From positions 1 to 32,214 of the forward strand of contig CAAFZB010000039.1 of assembly GCA_900767405.1 (NCBI GenBank): a stretch of DNA of 32,214 nt, given 5' to 3'. Position numbers and translations under genes: made by a program. This DNA is from Rikenellaceae bacterium. Its GTDB lineage: Bacteria; Bacteroidota; Bacteroidia; Bacteroidales; UBA932. Positions 1-7,652 of the stretch are shown here, in pieces. The stretch's first letter is position 1, and every line of letters starts with the position of its first letter. The notes under the pieces were generated by a model. The model did not search any database and had not been told where the DNA came from. It saw only the letters and a list, made by a program, of their open reading frames with translations.

Positions 1-63
1 AAATTTTGGCATTGTTTCGAGCCTCTGATTATGGCCTTCAATGATGGTGTTCTGCATCGTCAT
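1..63 (-). CDS. possible 5' end of a gene leaving the window
   Basis: An open frame begins with ATG at 63 (or ATG at 57) on the minus strand and stays open to the window edge, giving 21 codons that begin MTMQNTIIEGHNQRLE. I do not recognise the protein. The frame is short, so it could be chance. The neighbouring ABC gene is cut off about 45 bp upstream of this start, which would fit a divergent gene (possibly a transposase) next to a junction, but nothing here proves that. Confidence 0.25.
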   Translation of the reverse strand, partial: MTMQNTIIEGHNQRLETMPKF

Positions 64-108
64 ATATCGTCTTCGCTTGACTCAAAACTTTACCAAGTTA
101 TTTTTTAA

Positions 109-933
109 TGTTCACTTAATCTGTTCAATGGGATGAGCATAATGGACAACATAACGTTCTGTCCTATGAAACTTCTGGGCAAATCCCGTAAGGAAGCGCA
201 GGCCAGGGCAATGGAACTGCTTGAACTTGTGGGGCTCGCAGAGAAGTGGGATGCCGTTCCACAGCAGCTTTCGGGAGGACAGAAGCAGCGTGTGGCCATA
301 GCCAGGGCACTTGCAATGGAGCCGGAAATTCTGCTGTTCGACGAACCCACTTCCGCTCTTGACCCGACAATGGTCAGCGAAGTGCTGGGAGTTATGAAGA
401 CCCTCGCCAGAAAGGGAATAACGATGCTGGTTGTCACTCACGAGATGAGCTTTGCAAAGGAAGTATGCAACCGTGTGTTCTTTATGAATGGCGGCAATAT
501 TTACGAAGAGGGCACCCCGCAGGAAATTTTCGAGAATCCGAAGAGGGAGCAGACTCGCAATTTCATCAACCAGATTCGTGAATACCGTTATGATATTCGC
601 ACAAGCAGATACGATTACTATGAGATGATGGCGGGAATCACGAATTTCTGCACGAGATACAATCTTTCATCATCGGACATTCACCATTTCAACCAGACTG
701 TTGAAGAAGGTCTGCTGATGCTGGGTACAGATTCCGGTGCAACCGTGAGAGTGTCATATTCCGAGAAGAACAAGACGAAGGAAGTTGAAATCTCGGTTCC
801 CGGCTCCATTGACGCGGGAATACTGGAAGGGGAGGAATATGCTCTTCAAACGGCAATCCTTAAGGGAATGTGCAGCGAGGTTGATATAAGCCGCGACGGG
901 CAGACCACGAAACTTCACTGCGTGCTGCTTTAG
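109..933 (+). pseudogene. ABC transporter ATP-binding protein, amino-acid type, 5'-truncated, with C-terminal extra domain
   Basis: The frame carries the C-terminal half of a GlnQ/HisP-type ATPase: the signature LSGGQKQR, Walker B LLFDEPTSALD and the H-loop VVTHEMSFA. Homology starts abruptly at SLNLFNGMSIMDN, just after where the Q-loop should be; an in-frame TAA lies at 106-108, and no Walker A motif is visible in any frame of bases 1-108. The first in-frame ATG is at 133, giving 266 residues. After the ABC portion (ends near residue 145) there are about 120 more residues that GlnQ-type proteins lack. Without Walker A the product could not bind ATP normally, so this is called a pseudogene remnant. 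The rest of the frame is undamaged, so truncation is recent or is an assembly edge. A partial gene joined to foreign DNA is the alternative. Confidence 0.75.
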
Positions 934-940
934 GAACGGG

Positions 941-961
941 ATGCCGGATCAGGTCCGGCAT
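941..961. repeat. REP-like palindrome, forward copy
   Basis: Arms ATGCCGGA (941-948) and TCCGGCAT (954-961) form a perfect 8-bp stem around a 5-base loop, followed by GACGG. It lies 8 bp after the ABC gene stop and may also act as a transcription terminator or mRNA-stabilising hairpin. It is the inverted relative of the palindromes at 1079-1099 and 1140-1160. Confidence 0.75.
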
Positions 962-1050
962 GACGGCAGATCGGCATGACGGAAGATCGGCATGACGGCA
1001 GGTCCGGCAGGACGGAGGGTTGGAAAGACGGAAGATCGGCAGGACGGAAG
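956..1050. repeat. degenerate ~16-bp tandem repeat
   Basis: Units CGGCATGACGGCAGAT (956-971) and CGGCATGACGGAAGAT (972-987) differ by one base. They are followed by a 17-bp variant (988-1004) and then diverged copies built from CGGCAGGACGGA and GGAAGATCGG up to about 1050. The unit contains the 3' flank of the REP-like palindrome, so the array looks like decayed expansion of the same element. No coding frame is credible here. Confidence 0.7.
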
Positions 1051-1170
1051 GATGCTGGACTGAATAACAATCCCCGTCATACCGGGCTTGACCCGGTATC
1101 TCAAACGGCAGGATGCTGGACTGAATGACAATCCCCGTCATACCGGGCTTGACCCGGTATCTCAAACGGA
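1049..1170. repeat. two tandem 61-bp repeat units with REP-like palindromes
   Basis: Unit 1 (1049-1109) and unit 2 (1110-1170) match at all but two positions. Each carries the palindrome ATACCGGG-CTTGA-CCCGGTAT (1079-1099 and 1140-1160), an 8-bp perfect stem with a 5-base loop. The reverse complement of this core reads like the forward palindrome at 941-961 followed by GACGG, so all three belong to one family in two orientations. Palindromes of this type are widespread extragenic repeats in bacteria; no REP-associated transposase is present in the window. Confidence 0.85.
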
Positions 1171-1210
1171 AGGACGGAAATTGATTCGAAGGAAAGTTTA
1201 AGCTAAGTAT

Positions 1211-2392
1211 ATGAAAAAAATAAAGATCGCCCTTATATGGAAGGTTATCATTGCCTGTGCTCTCGGATGCCTTCTGGGACTCGTGTTCCCTGTTCCTGCG
1301 ATAAGGATATTCTCCACATTCAACTACGCCTTTTCGCAATATATAAGATTTATGGTTCCACTGATCATAGTCGGATTAGTGACTCCCGCAATATGCAAAA
1401 TGGGAACGGGTGCCGGGAAGATGCTGCTTTTCACCATAGTCCTGGCATACGTTTCAAGCGTCCTTGCAGGTCTTTTTTCCTATAGCGTAGGCAATTGTGT
1501 ATTCCCTGCACTGCTCGATGGGGTGTATTTGGATGTGGATAATGGCACTGCAGATGAACTGGCTCCGTTCTTCACCGTTGACATTCCTCCCTTGATGAGT
1601 GTCATCTCGGCTCTTGTCTTTTCGTTTCTGGCAGGGACTCTGCTGACTACCACCGGGAAGGGATATTTCAAGAATGTTGTCTACGATTTTGAAGAACTTA
1701 TTACAAAAGCCATATCCAAGACCCTCATACCGCTACTTCCAATCTATATCTTCGGCATATTTCTGAAAATGTCCCATTCGGGCGAAATGCTTCCGGTACT
1801 GAAGGTGTTCGCCAAAATCATATTGGTGATTACCGTGACGAGTACCGTGTGGATTATAGTGATGTTCTGCATCTCCGGAATCATTGCGCGCAAGAACCCG
1901 ATAAAGAGCCTTATTTCGATGCTCCCGGCCTACCTGACGGCAATCGGTACGGCAAGCAGCGCGGCTACAATTCCTGTCACTTTGTCAAGTGCCCGGAAAT
2001 GCGGGGCAAGCGAAGCGATAAGCAACTTCACGGTGCCTTTGTGCGCAACTATCCATATGCCCGGGTCTATGGTCAATATTACGTCCTGCGCCATTGCCAT
2101 TATGATGCTTCAGGGTACGGCTTTCTCGTTCCCGCTTATTCTCCAGTTTATTTTAATGATCGCCATTACGGCGGTAGCGGCACCGGGAGTGCCTGGCGGA
2201 GTAATTATGGCTTCCCTGGGGATACTTGCCTCAGTGCTGGGATTCAACGATTCCAGTCAGGCATTGATTATTTCGCTGTATGTTGTGATGGATAGTTTCG
2301 GAACAGCCTGCAACGTTACTGCAGACGGAGCCATTGCCTTGATAGTTGACACTGTCTTCCCGCACAGGGATACCCGTGTGAGTGAAGATTAA
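1211..2392 (+). CDS. dicarboxylate/amino acid:cation symporter (DAACS family)
   Basis: A 393-residue polytopic inner-membrane protein of the GltP/DctA/SstT fold, expected to co-transport an organic acid or amino acid with Na+ or H+. Visible family landmarks are the serine-rich hairpin SSAATIPVT (249-257), the TM7 region around residues 274-290, the HP2 region APGVPGGVIMAS (324-335), and the TM8 motif MDSFGTACNVTADGA (360-374). Compared with GltPh, Asp394, Asn401 and Asp405 equivalents are kept (Asp361, Asn368, Asp372). The TM7 NMDGT motif, however, reads HMPGS (282-286) and the Arg397 position is Gly364, so an acidic substrate is unlikely and cation sites are altered. The gene is convergent with the HAD phosphatase 8 bp away. 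Start ATG follows directly after the repeat block; no clear promoter was found. Confidence 0.88.
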   Translation: MKKIKIALIWKVIIACALGCLLGLVFPVPAIRIFSTFNYAFSQYIRFMVPLIIVGLVTPAICKMGTGAGKMLLFTIVLAYVSSVLAGLFSYSVGNCVFPALLDGVYLDVDNGTADELAPFFTVDIPPLMSVISALVFSFLAGTLLTTTGKGYFKNVVYDFEELITKAISKTLIPLLPIYIFGIFLKMSHSGEMLPVLKVFAKIILVITVTSTVWIIVMFCISGIIARKNPIKSLISMLPAYLTAIGTASSAATIPVTLSSARKCGASEAISNFTVPLCATIHMPGSMVNITSCAIAIMMLQGTAFSFPLILQFILMIAITAVAAPGVPGGVIMASLGILASVLGFNDSSQALIISLYVVMDSFGTACNVTADGAIALIVDTVFPHRDTRVSED

Positions 2393-2400
2393 AGCTTCTG

Positions 2401-3036
2401 TCAAAGCAGATCCATAATGTCCTCGAAGGAGTCGGCCAGGTATGTGGGGTCGGCAGTCAGCAGAGTCTCCCGGGAGTGGTTGCCGTAGGTGACTCCCAAG
2501 GTGTGGCAACCGGCACGGCTGCCCATAAGGATGTCAAAGGTGGTGTCTCCAACTACAAGTGTCTGGCTTGGTTCCCAGGAGAGAGTCTCAAGTATTTTGA
2601 TTACAGGTTCCGGTTCCGGTTTATGATGTTCCACGTCTCCTGCCGTAATGCACAACGAAAAAAGCCCGTCAATCTCCAGTGATTTCAGCAGCAGGTCAAG
2701 GGAATCCCGGCTCCTTGAAGTGGCGATGGCCATAGGGACACCTTGGCTGGAAAGTTGGTCCAGAGTCTGCTTGACTTTAGGGAAAAGGGTAATGAATCCG
2801 GGCGCGATATCAAAGAACATCTCGTGATATCTCTTTGCTGCATAATCGATGATATCCAATGGTATATTTCCTCCTATATGAAGGGCTTCTTTAAGAGGAA
2901 GACCAATGGCTGCCATAATCTGTCCCTCGGTCCTGTGTGGCAGTCCGAGTTCCTTGAGCAGCTCCCATTCGGTGACAATGATACCCTTTGCCGAGTCTGC
3001 CAGCGTTCCATCGAAATCAAAGACGATATTTTTCAT
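2401..3036 (-). CDS. HAD-family phosphatase (phosphoglycolate phosphatase-like)
   Basis: A 211-residue cytoplasmic hydrolase of HAD subfamily I. Motif I DFDGTLADS supplies the nucleophile Asp7 and the acid Asp9; motif II is the Ser in AIATSRS (near residue 106); motif III Lys is in HHKPEPEP; motif IV is VVGDTTFDI. A helical cap lies between residues about 15 and 85. This arrangement is shared by phosphoglycolate phosphatase, PpaX-type pyrophosphatase and nucleotidases, and the substrate cannot be read from sequence. It lies last in the minus-strand run that begins with mreB. Its ATG is 3 bp beyond the end of a possible 51-residue ORF, which suggests co-transcription with rodA. Confidence 0.88.
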   Translation of the reverse strand: MKNIVFDFDGTLADSAKGIIVTEWELLKELGLPHRTEGQIMAAIGLPLKEALHIGGNIPLDIIDYAAKRYHEMFFDIAPGFITLFPKVKQTLDQLSSQGVPMAIATSRSRDSLDLLLKSLEIDGLFSLCITAGDVEHHKPEPEPVIKILETLSWEPSQTLVVGDTTFDILMGSRAGCHTLGVTYGNHSRETLLTADPTYLADSFEDIMDLL

Positions 3037-3039
3037 TGC

Positions 3040-3195
3040 CTATCCAACGATTAACTTTCCGACAACAGGAATCTTTCTAACTGCCACAACTGCAACAGAG
3101 ACGGTGACAAAGGAATCGAAGAAAGAACGAACATAACCATAAGGCAGGCTCACCCTAAGCCGGTCAATCCAGACAATTCTCTTTGACTCTTCCAT
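3040..3195 (-). CDS. possible 51-residue small protein between rodA and the HAD gene
   Basis: An ATG at 3195 opens 51 codons ending with TAG at 3040-3042. It starts 12 bp after the rodA stop and ends 3 bp before the HAD start, so it fills the gap with the same tight spacing as the rest of the operon. The product begins MEESKRIVWIDRLR and has a short hydrophobic stretch FVTVSVAVVAV (residues 29-39) near a basic, glycine-ending tail. I do not recognise it. It may be a small membrane-associated protein or a chance frame in an otherwise gene-free 170-bp gap. Confidence 0.4.
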   Translation of the reverse strand: MEESKRIVWIDRLRVSLPYGYVRSFFDSFVTVSVAVVAVRKIPVVGKLIVG

Positions 3196-3207
3196 AATAT
3201 GCAATCG

Positions 3208-4485
3208 TTAGTAGTTTTCGTGCCTGTGCAGGGCTATGAAGATGAAAAGCAGTACCGTGAATCCCCACAAGGAAGAACCTCCGTAACTGAGGAAGGGGAG
3301 AGGGATGCCTATCACAGGCATCAGCCCTATGGTCATACCCACATTTATGATAAGGTGCATAAAAAAGCAGGAGGCCACGCAATATCCGTATATCCTGCTG
3401 AATTTCTCCCGGCAGTTTTCGGCATCGACAATTATTCTTCCTATGAGGAAGGCATAAAGGGCAATCACGATGAGACAGCCTACAAAGCCCCATTCTTCTC
3501 CTACCGTGCAGAAAATGAAGTCCGTGCTCTGCTCCGGTACGAATCCGTAGGTAGTCTGTGTCCCCTGAAGGTATCCCTTCCCTAAAAAGCCTCCGGAGCC
3601 GATGGCTATCATCGATTGGTTTACGTTGTAGCCCGCACCGCTGGGGTCTTCCTTCAATCCCAGAAGAACCTCGATACGTCCTCTCTGGTGGTCCTGGAGA
3701 ATGTGGTTGAAGGCGAAGTCAGACATAAATATGATAGCCGCTCCTGCGGCAAGGCTGAGCAGGCTGGTCACCACTATGCGGTTAATCTTGGCCTTGCGCC
3801 TGCGGCTTCGTTTGCTCTGTACCAGTTTTGAAAGGAAGAATACCGATATGCAAACTGCAAGTACGACAAAAGGCACCCATACAGGGCTGGTGAGGGTGAA
3901 TATGAACAGCAGGATGGACAGGAATATGAATCCGAGAATCCATCCCGACATACCTTCCCTGTAAAGGACAAAAAGGAATCCGGCGTAAACCAGCATTGAA
4001 CCGGTTTCCTTCTCCAAAAGAATGGCGAGGGCCGGAATGGCTATTATCGAAATGGTGTACAGCCAGTTCTTGAACGTATTCAACTTAAAGTTGGATTGGC
4101 TCATCAGTGAGGCAAGTGCCAGCGAAGTCGTGATTTTTGAAATCTCGGCAGGCTGGAAACTGATGGGCCCGAAAGTCAGCCAGGAACGGGACCCCTTGAT
4201 ATCGGTTCCGAGGAAAATCACCGCTACCAGCAGGAAAACCACCAGCAGGTATCCCGGAGTGGAAACCACTCCCCACAACCGGGGTTTGAATATGAAGAGG
4301 ACAAAGACAGCCAGAACCAGGGCTGTGCCTATCCAGATGAGCTGTTTGTCGGGTCTGGAAACCAGGTCGGGGCTGGTTGCGGAGTGAACAGATGCATAGA
4401 TGTTTATCCATCCGAGCAAAACCAGAACCAGCCAGGTAGCTACCAGGCTCCAGTCAATCTTTCTCTTTATCTCCGAACCTCCCAT
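3208..4485 (-). CDS. rodA: rod shape-determining protein RodA, SEDS peptidoglycan glycosyltransferase
   Basis: A 425-residue polytopic SEDS protein that polymerises lipid II into glycan strands during side-wall growth and partners with PBP2. Family motifs seen are KGSRSWLTFGPISFQPAEISK (about residues 97-117), the extracytoplasmic segment with EDPSGAGYNVNQSMIAIGSGG, the run PEQSTDFIFCTVGEEWGF, and the C-terminal IGIPLPFLSYGGSS. The acidic residues in EDPSGAGYN lie in the loop where the essential Asp of SEDS enzymes is found. Start ATG at 4485 is 4 bp after the PBP2 stop. The pairing of this gene with PBP2 and mreBCD identifies it as RodA rather than FtsW. Confidence 0.95.
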   Translation of the reverse strand: MGGSEIKRKIDWSLVATWLVLVLLGWINIYASVHSATSPDLVSRPDKQLIWIGTALVLAVFVLFIFKPRLWGVVSTPGYLLVVFLLVAVIFLGTDIKGSRSWLTFGPISFQPAEISKITTSLALASLMSQSNFKLNTFKNWLYTISIIAIPALAILLEKETGSMLVYAGFLFVLYREGMSGWILGFIFLSILLFIFTLTSPVWVPFVVLAVCISVFFLSKLVQSKRSRRRKAKINRIVVTSLLSLAAGAAIIFMSDFAFNHILQDHQRGRIEVLLGLKEDPSGAGYNVNQSMIAIGSGGFLGKGYLQGTQTTYGFVPEQSTDFIFCTVGEEWGFVGCLIVIALYAFLIGRIIVDAENCREKFSRIYGYCVASCFFMHLIINVGMTIGLMPVIGIPLPFLSYGGSSLWGFTVLLFIFIALHRHENY

Positions 4486-4489
4486 TTGC

Positions 4490-6325
4490 CTATTTTATGA
4501 AACTGGTTGTAAGAATTCTGTTCTCAAGAGCTTCCCGGGATTCGCCTATGGAGCCGTTCAGATATTTCTCTACCATAAGCGAAGCTATCGGGCAGGCCCA
4601 GGTGCCGCCCCAGCCAGCGTTCTCGACATAGGCCGCCACCGCTATCTTGGGATTGTCCTTGGGTGCGAAGCACAGAAAGACAGAGTTATCCTTGCCGTGA
4701 GGGTTCTGAGCCGTACCTGTCTTTCCGCAGATGTCGAGTCCTTCCACGAAGGCGGAGTTTGCAGTACCGCCGGCGCCCTTGTCGTTGACTGCCCTCCACA
4801 TTCCGGTTATGAGAGTCTTGAACAGGGTGGTGTCCACCATAGTGTAGTTCTTCTCATAGTATTTCCGTTCGATTTCGACGCCTTCCGACGCCTTGACGAT
4901 GTGAGGGATATAGTAATATCCGCGATTGGCTACAATCGCAGCAAGATTGGCTATCTGAAGGGGAGTGGCTCCAATCTCTCCCTGGCCGATGGACAGGGAA
5001 ACGATGGTGGAGAATTTCCATCCGCCTTTACCGTAAACTTTGTTGTAGAATTTGGAAGAGGGAACGTTGCCGTTGAGCTCGCCGGGGAAGTCGCTGTCGA
5101 GCTTGTGGCCGAATCCGAAACTCATCACGTACTCCCTCCAACGGTCGAAAGCTTTTTCGAAATCGGGGTACTTCCTGTTTTCAAGGACATTCTTGAGGAC
5201 ATAGCAGAAATAGGCATTGCACGACATCATCACGGCCTCTTCGAAATTGAGGGGGGAACGGTGGTTGTGGCAACCGAGCTTTCTGGTAGGCGTGTAGCTG
5301 TAGCCCCTGCTGCAGGGATAGGTGTACCAGGGATGAAGAACTCCTTCCTGGAGACCTATGAGCCCGTTCACGAGTTTGAATACAGAGCCTGGAGGGTAGG
5401 ATGCCATAACAGTTCGGTTGAACATAGGGTGATACTTGTCCGAAGATATCCGGGAATAGTATTTCCCTATGTCGTTGAGCATCTCGACGTCTATTCCGGG
5501 AGAGGAGACCATAGCCAGAATTTCGCCGGTAGAAGGCTCTATGGCGACAATGCTCCCGACTTTTCCCTGCATAAGGGTCTGACCGTACTGCTGCAGCTCG
5601 GCGTCGATGGTCGTTGTGATATCCTTGCCGGGGATCGCATCCTTGTCGAACTCTCCTTCGTGGAAGGAAGACTGGATACGCCCCTTTGAGTCCCGGAGGA
5701 AAATCTTATATCCGTTGACACCCCTCAGAAGGTCTTCCCGGGCCGCCTCGAGTCCGGTCTTGCCGGCGTTGTCTCCCGCCTTGTATCCCGGATGCTTCTC
5801 TATGTAGTCGGCGTCGACCTCAGAGACGTATCCCAGCAGGTTTCCTCCGGCATTGAAAGGATAGGCACGGGTAGTGCGGACAACGGACTTGAACCCGGGG
5901 AAGCGGTACTCCAGTTCTGCGAACTTCATATATGTCTCGGCTTTTACCTGACGCAGGAAGGTTACAGACTGGAATCCTATCCTGGAACGGTGCATCTTGT
6001 AGTCCTGCATCTTTTCCCGAACGAATTCCGGGGATATCTCAAGCACTTTTGCGAGTTCCAGAGTGTCGAATTCCCTTGTTTCCCTGGGGGTGCAGAGAAT
6101 GTCGTAAGACGAACTGTTCTCTACAAGAGCCTTTCCGTTACGGTCATATATGATGCCTCTCGGTGCATTTACCGTTTCGTAGTACATCGAGTTGTTCGAT
6201 GCACTGACTTTGTATTTGTCGTTGACAAGCTGGATGTAAAAGAGTTTGCCAAGAAGAATGAGAGCAAACAGGAGAAGCCCGGCCAGCAGTTTCTTATATT
6301 TCTCTATTTTTACGACCTGGCTCAT
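4490..6325 (-). CDS. mrdA: penicillin-binding protein 2 (elongasome D,D-transpeptidase)
   Basis: A 611-residue class B PBP that cross-links peptidoglycan with RodA. One N-terminal transmembrane helix (about residues 12-33) anchors it. The dimerisation domain has the usual APRGIIYDRNGKALVEN (54-70). The transpeptidase domain has all three catalytic motifs: S314-V-F-K317, S368-C-N370 and K535-T-G537. Length and order are normal for Bacteroidota PBP2. The gene begins 1 bp after the mreD stop and ends 4 bp before rodA, so the two partner enzymes should be produced together. Nothing appears broken. Confidence 0.96.
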   Translation of the reverse strand: MSQVVKIEKYKKLLAGLLLFALILLGKLFYIQLVNDKYKVSASNNSMYYETVNAPRGIIYDRNGKALVENSSSYDILCTPRETREFDTLELAKVLEISPEFVREKMQDYKMHRSRIGFQSVTFLRQVKAETYMKFAELEYRFPGFKSVVRTTRAYPFNAGGNLLGYVSEVDADYIEKHPGYKAGDNAGKTGLEAAREDLLRGVNGYKIFLRDSKGRIQSSFHEGEFDKDAIPGKDITTTIDAELQQYGQTLMQGKVGSIVAIEPSTGEILAMVSSPGIDVEMLNDIGKYYSRISSDKYHPMFNRTVMASYPPGSVFKLVNGLIGLQEGVLHPWYTYPCSRGYSYTPTRKLGCHNHRSPLNFEEAVMMSCNAYFCYVLKNVLENRKYPDFEKAFDRWREYVMSFGFGHKLDSDFPGELNGNVPSSKFYNKVYGKGGWKFSTIVSLSIGQGEIGATPLQIANLAAIVANRGYYYIPHIVKASEGVEIERKYYEKNYTMVDTTLFKTLITGMWRAVNDKGAGGTANSAFVEGLDICGKTGTAQNPHGKDNSVFLCFAPKDNPKIAVAAYVENAGWGGTWACPIASLMVEKYLNGSIGESREALENRILTTSFIK

Positions 6326-6326
6326 A

Positions 6327-6827
6327 CTACGGGGCTACGACTTTGATTATGAGCAGGGAAATGAGGTAGCTGGATACGAGCGAGCACAACAGTCTGAGGC
6401 TGTTGAAGAGGAAAGACTGTGTCCCTGCGGCATCGATCCAGATAAAAATTGAGAAATAAACCAGGAATGACAGTATGAGGATGACGGATACCCGCCAGAG
6501 GCCGTGCTTTTCGACCGAAAGGTCCTCCTGCCTCGAGAAAGCCTCCTTCCCGAGAGTTACAGTCAGGAAAGCGTTCCGCAACAGCGCTACGGGAAGCAGG
6601 GCCGCTATCGTCAGCCCGAGAACACCGGATGCCAGGAAATCGGTGGCGAATGCCGTAATGAAGGCTATGATGAGTACGTAAGGGGTGCTGACCCTGCTGG
6701 GAATAAGGGTAATCAGGGTAGGAAGAATGCAAATTGTGATGAATGATGGCAAATGAAGATAATTGTTTGCCAGAATCTGCAGCACAACTGCGATGATGAA
6801 AAATATGAAATACCTTCCTTCCCTCAT
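6327..6827 (-). CDS. mreD: rod shape-determining protein MreD
   Basis: A 166-residue, very hydrophobic protein with about five predicted membrane helices, in the position between mreC and PBP2 where mreD is expected. MreD sequences are poorly conserved, so the call rests on size, topology and place in the operon more than on motifs. It begins 3 bp after the mreC stop and ends 1 bp before the PBP2 start. Its known role is as a membrane partner of MreC in the elongasome. Confidence 0.9.
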   Translation of the reverse strand: MREGRYFIFFIIAVVLQILANNYLHLPSFITICILPTLITLIPSRVSTPYVLIIAFITAFATDFLASGVLGLTIAALLPVALLRNAFLTVTLGKEAFSRQEDLSVEKHGLWRVSVILILSFLVYFSIFIWIDAAGTQSFLFNSLRLLCSLVSSYLISLLIIKVVAP

Positions 6828-6830
6828 TTC

Positions 6831-7652
6831 CTATTTTGTGTTGGCATCCTGTTCCAGTCTTGTAATCTCGTCCTTTCCGGTCTTTTTCACGATGGTTACG
6901 TAACGGACGGCGGAGTAATCCTGGAAAAGACGGACATCAAGCATTTTTGTAGCTCCGCTCACGATTTTCATTTCCCCTGTTGTTCCCAGGGGAATGTCCG
7001 CCGGGAATATGGCAGAGATCCCGCTTGTGAAAACCGTATCTCCTTTCTCTGGAGTTATGTGCAGCGGAAGGTCGTTTATTGTAGCTCCGTAACTCGTCTT
7101 TCCGTTCCAGACAAGAGGCCCCGTAACCCCCGTGTGGCCTATTCTCGCGCTCACTTTGGAGTTGACGTTCATCATAGACTGTCCATAAGAGTAATGACGG
7201 TCTACGGCATCTACAATGCCGATGACTCCGCACGAGGTTATGATTCCGTCTCCCGGTTCAACTCCGTCTGCAGAACCCTTGTCCAGGATTATGTAGTTGT
7301 GCTGGTTGTTCCTGCTCATCTTGACGATGCTTGCAGGGGTGTATGAAAAGCCGTCCGCTTCTTCCGGAGAAACGACATCGGCTTTGATGCTCTCGCTCTT
7401 CAGTACTCTCAAAGCCCGGGAGAGTTCTTCGTTCTCCCTGGAGACAATCTCTATCTTTTTCCTTAGGTTGAAGTAACTTTTAAGGGATTCTTCGCCACCC
7501 CACAGGGCGGCCATTGTCCGGTGGGAAAGACGGTTTATCCAGATATTCTGAATAACGGAACTGGAACGCAACATACCGAAGGCAGCAATCTCCAAACCAA
7601 TGAAGAGTGCTGCGCTTACAAGTAATGTGTAGTTCCTCTTTCCCGGGGCCAT
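6831..7652 (-). CDS. mreC: rod shape-determining protein MreC
   Basis: A 273-residue bitopic protein: a membrane helix near residues 8-28, a helical/coiled-coil segment (about 55-90), then the periplasmic beta-rich domain with DKGSADGVEPGDGIITS and the Gly-rich turns typical of MreC. It links cytoplasmic MreB filaments to PBP2 and RodA. The tail after residue about 260 is short and charged. Its ATG overlaps the mreB stop by one base (TAATG), indicating translational coupling. Confidence 0.94.
   Translation of the reverse strand: MAPGKRNYTLLVSAALFIGLEIAAFGMLRSSSVIQNIWINRLSHRTMAALWGGEESLKSYFNLRKKIEIVSRENEELSRALRVLKSESIKADVVSPEEADGFSYTPASIVKMSRNNQHNYIILDKGSADGVEPGDGIITSCGVIGIVDAVDRHYSYGQSMMNVNSKVSARIGHTGVTGPLVWNGKTSYGATINDLPLHITPEKGDTVFTSGISAIFPADIPLGTTGEMKIVSGATKMLDVRLFQDYSAVRYVTIVKKTGKDEITRLEQDANTK

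Noticed and set aside
941..1170. Possible CRISPR array
   Set aside because: Units are contiguous without unique spacers, only two long units exist, and no cas gene is near.
860..1339. Open frames through the repeat block on the minus strand
   Set aside because: They translate the palindromic repeats (RYRVKPGMT-type strings) and run into two real genes; no start or composition supports coding.
2393..2400. Bidirectional terminator between the symporter and HAD genes
   Set aside because: The gap is 8 bp and no stem with a T-run is visible around it.
4400..5689. 429-codon plus-strand frame
   Set aside because: It is antisense to PBP2, whose catalytic motifs are intact; the frame follows from the codon bias of the real gene.
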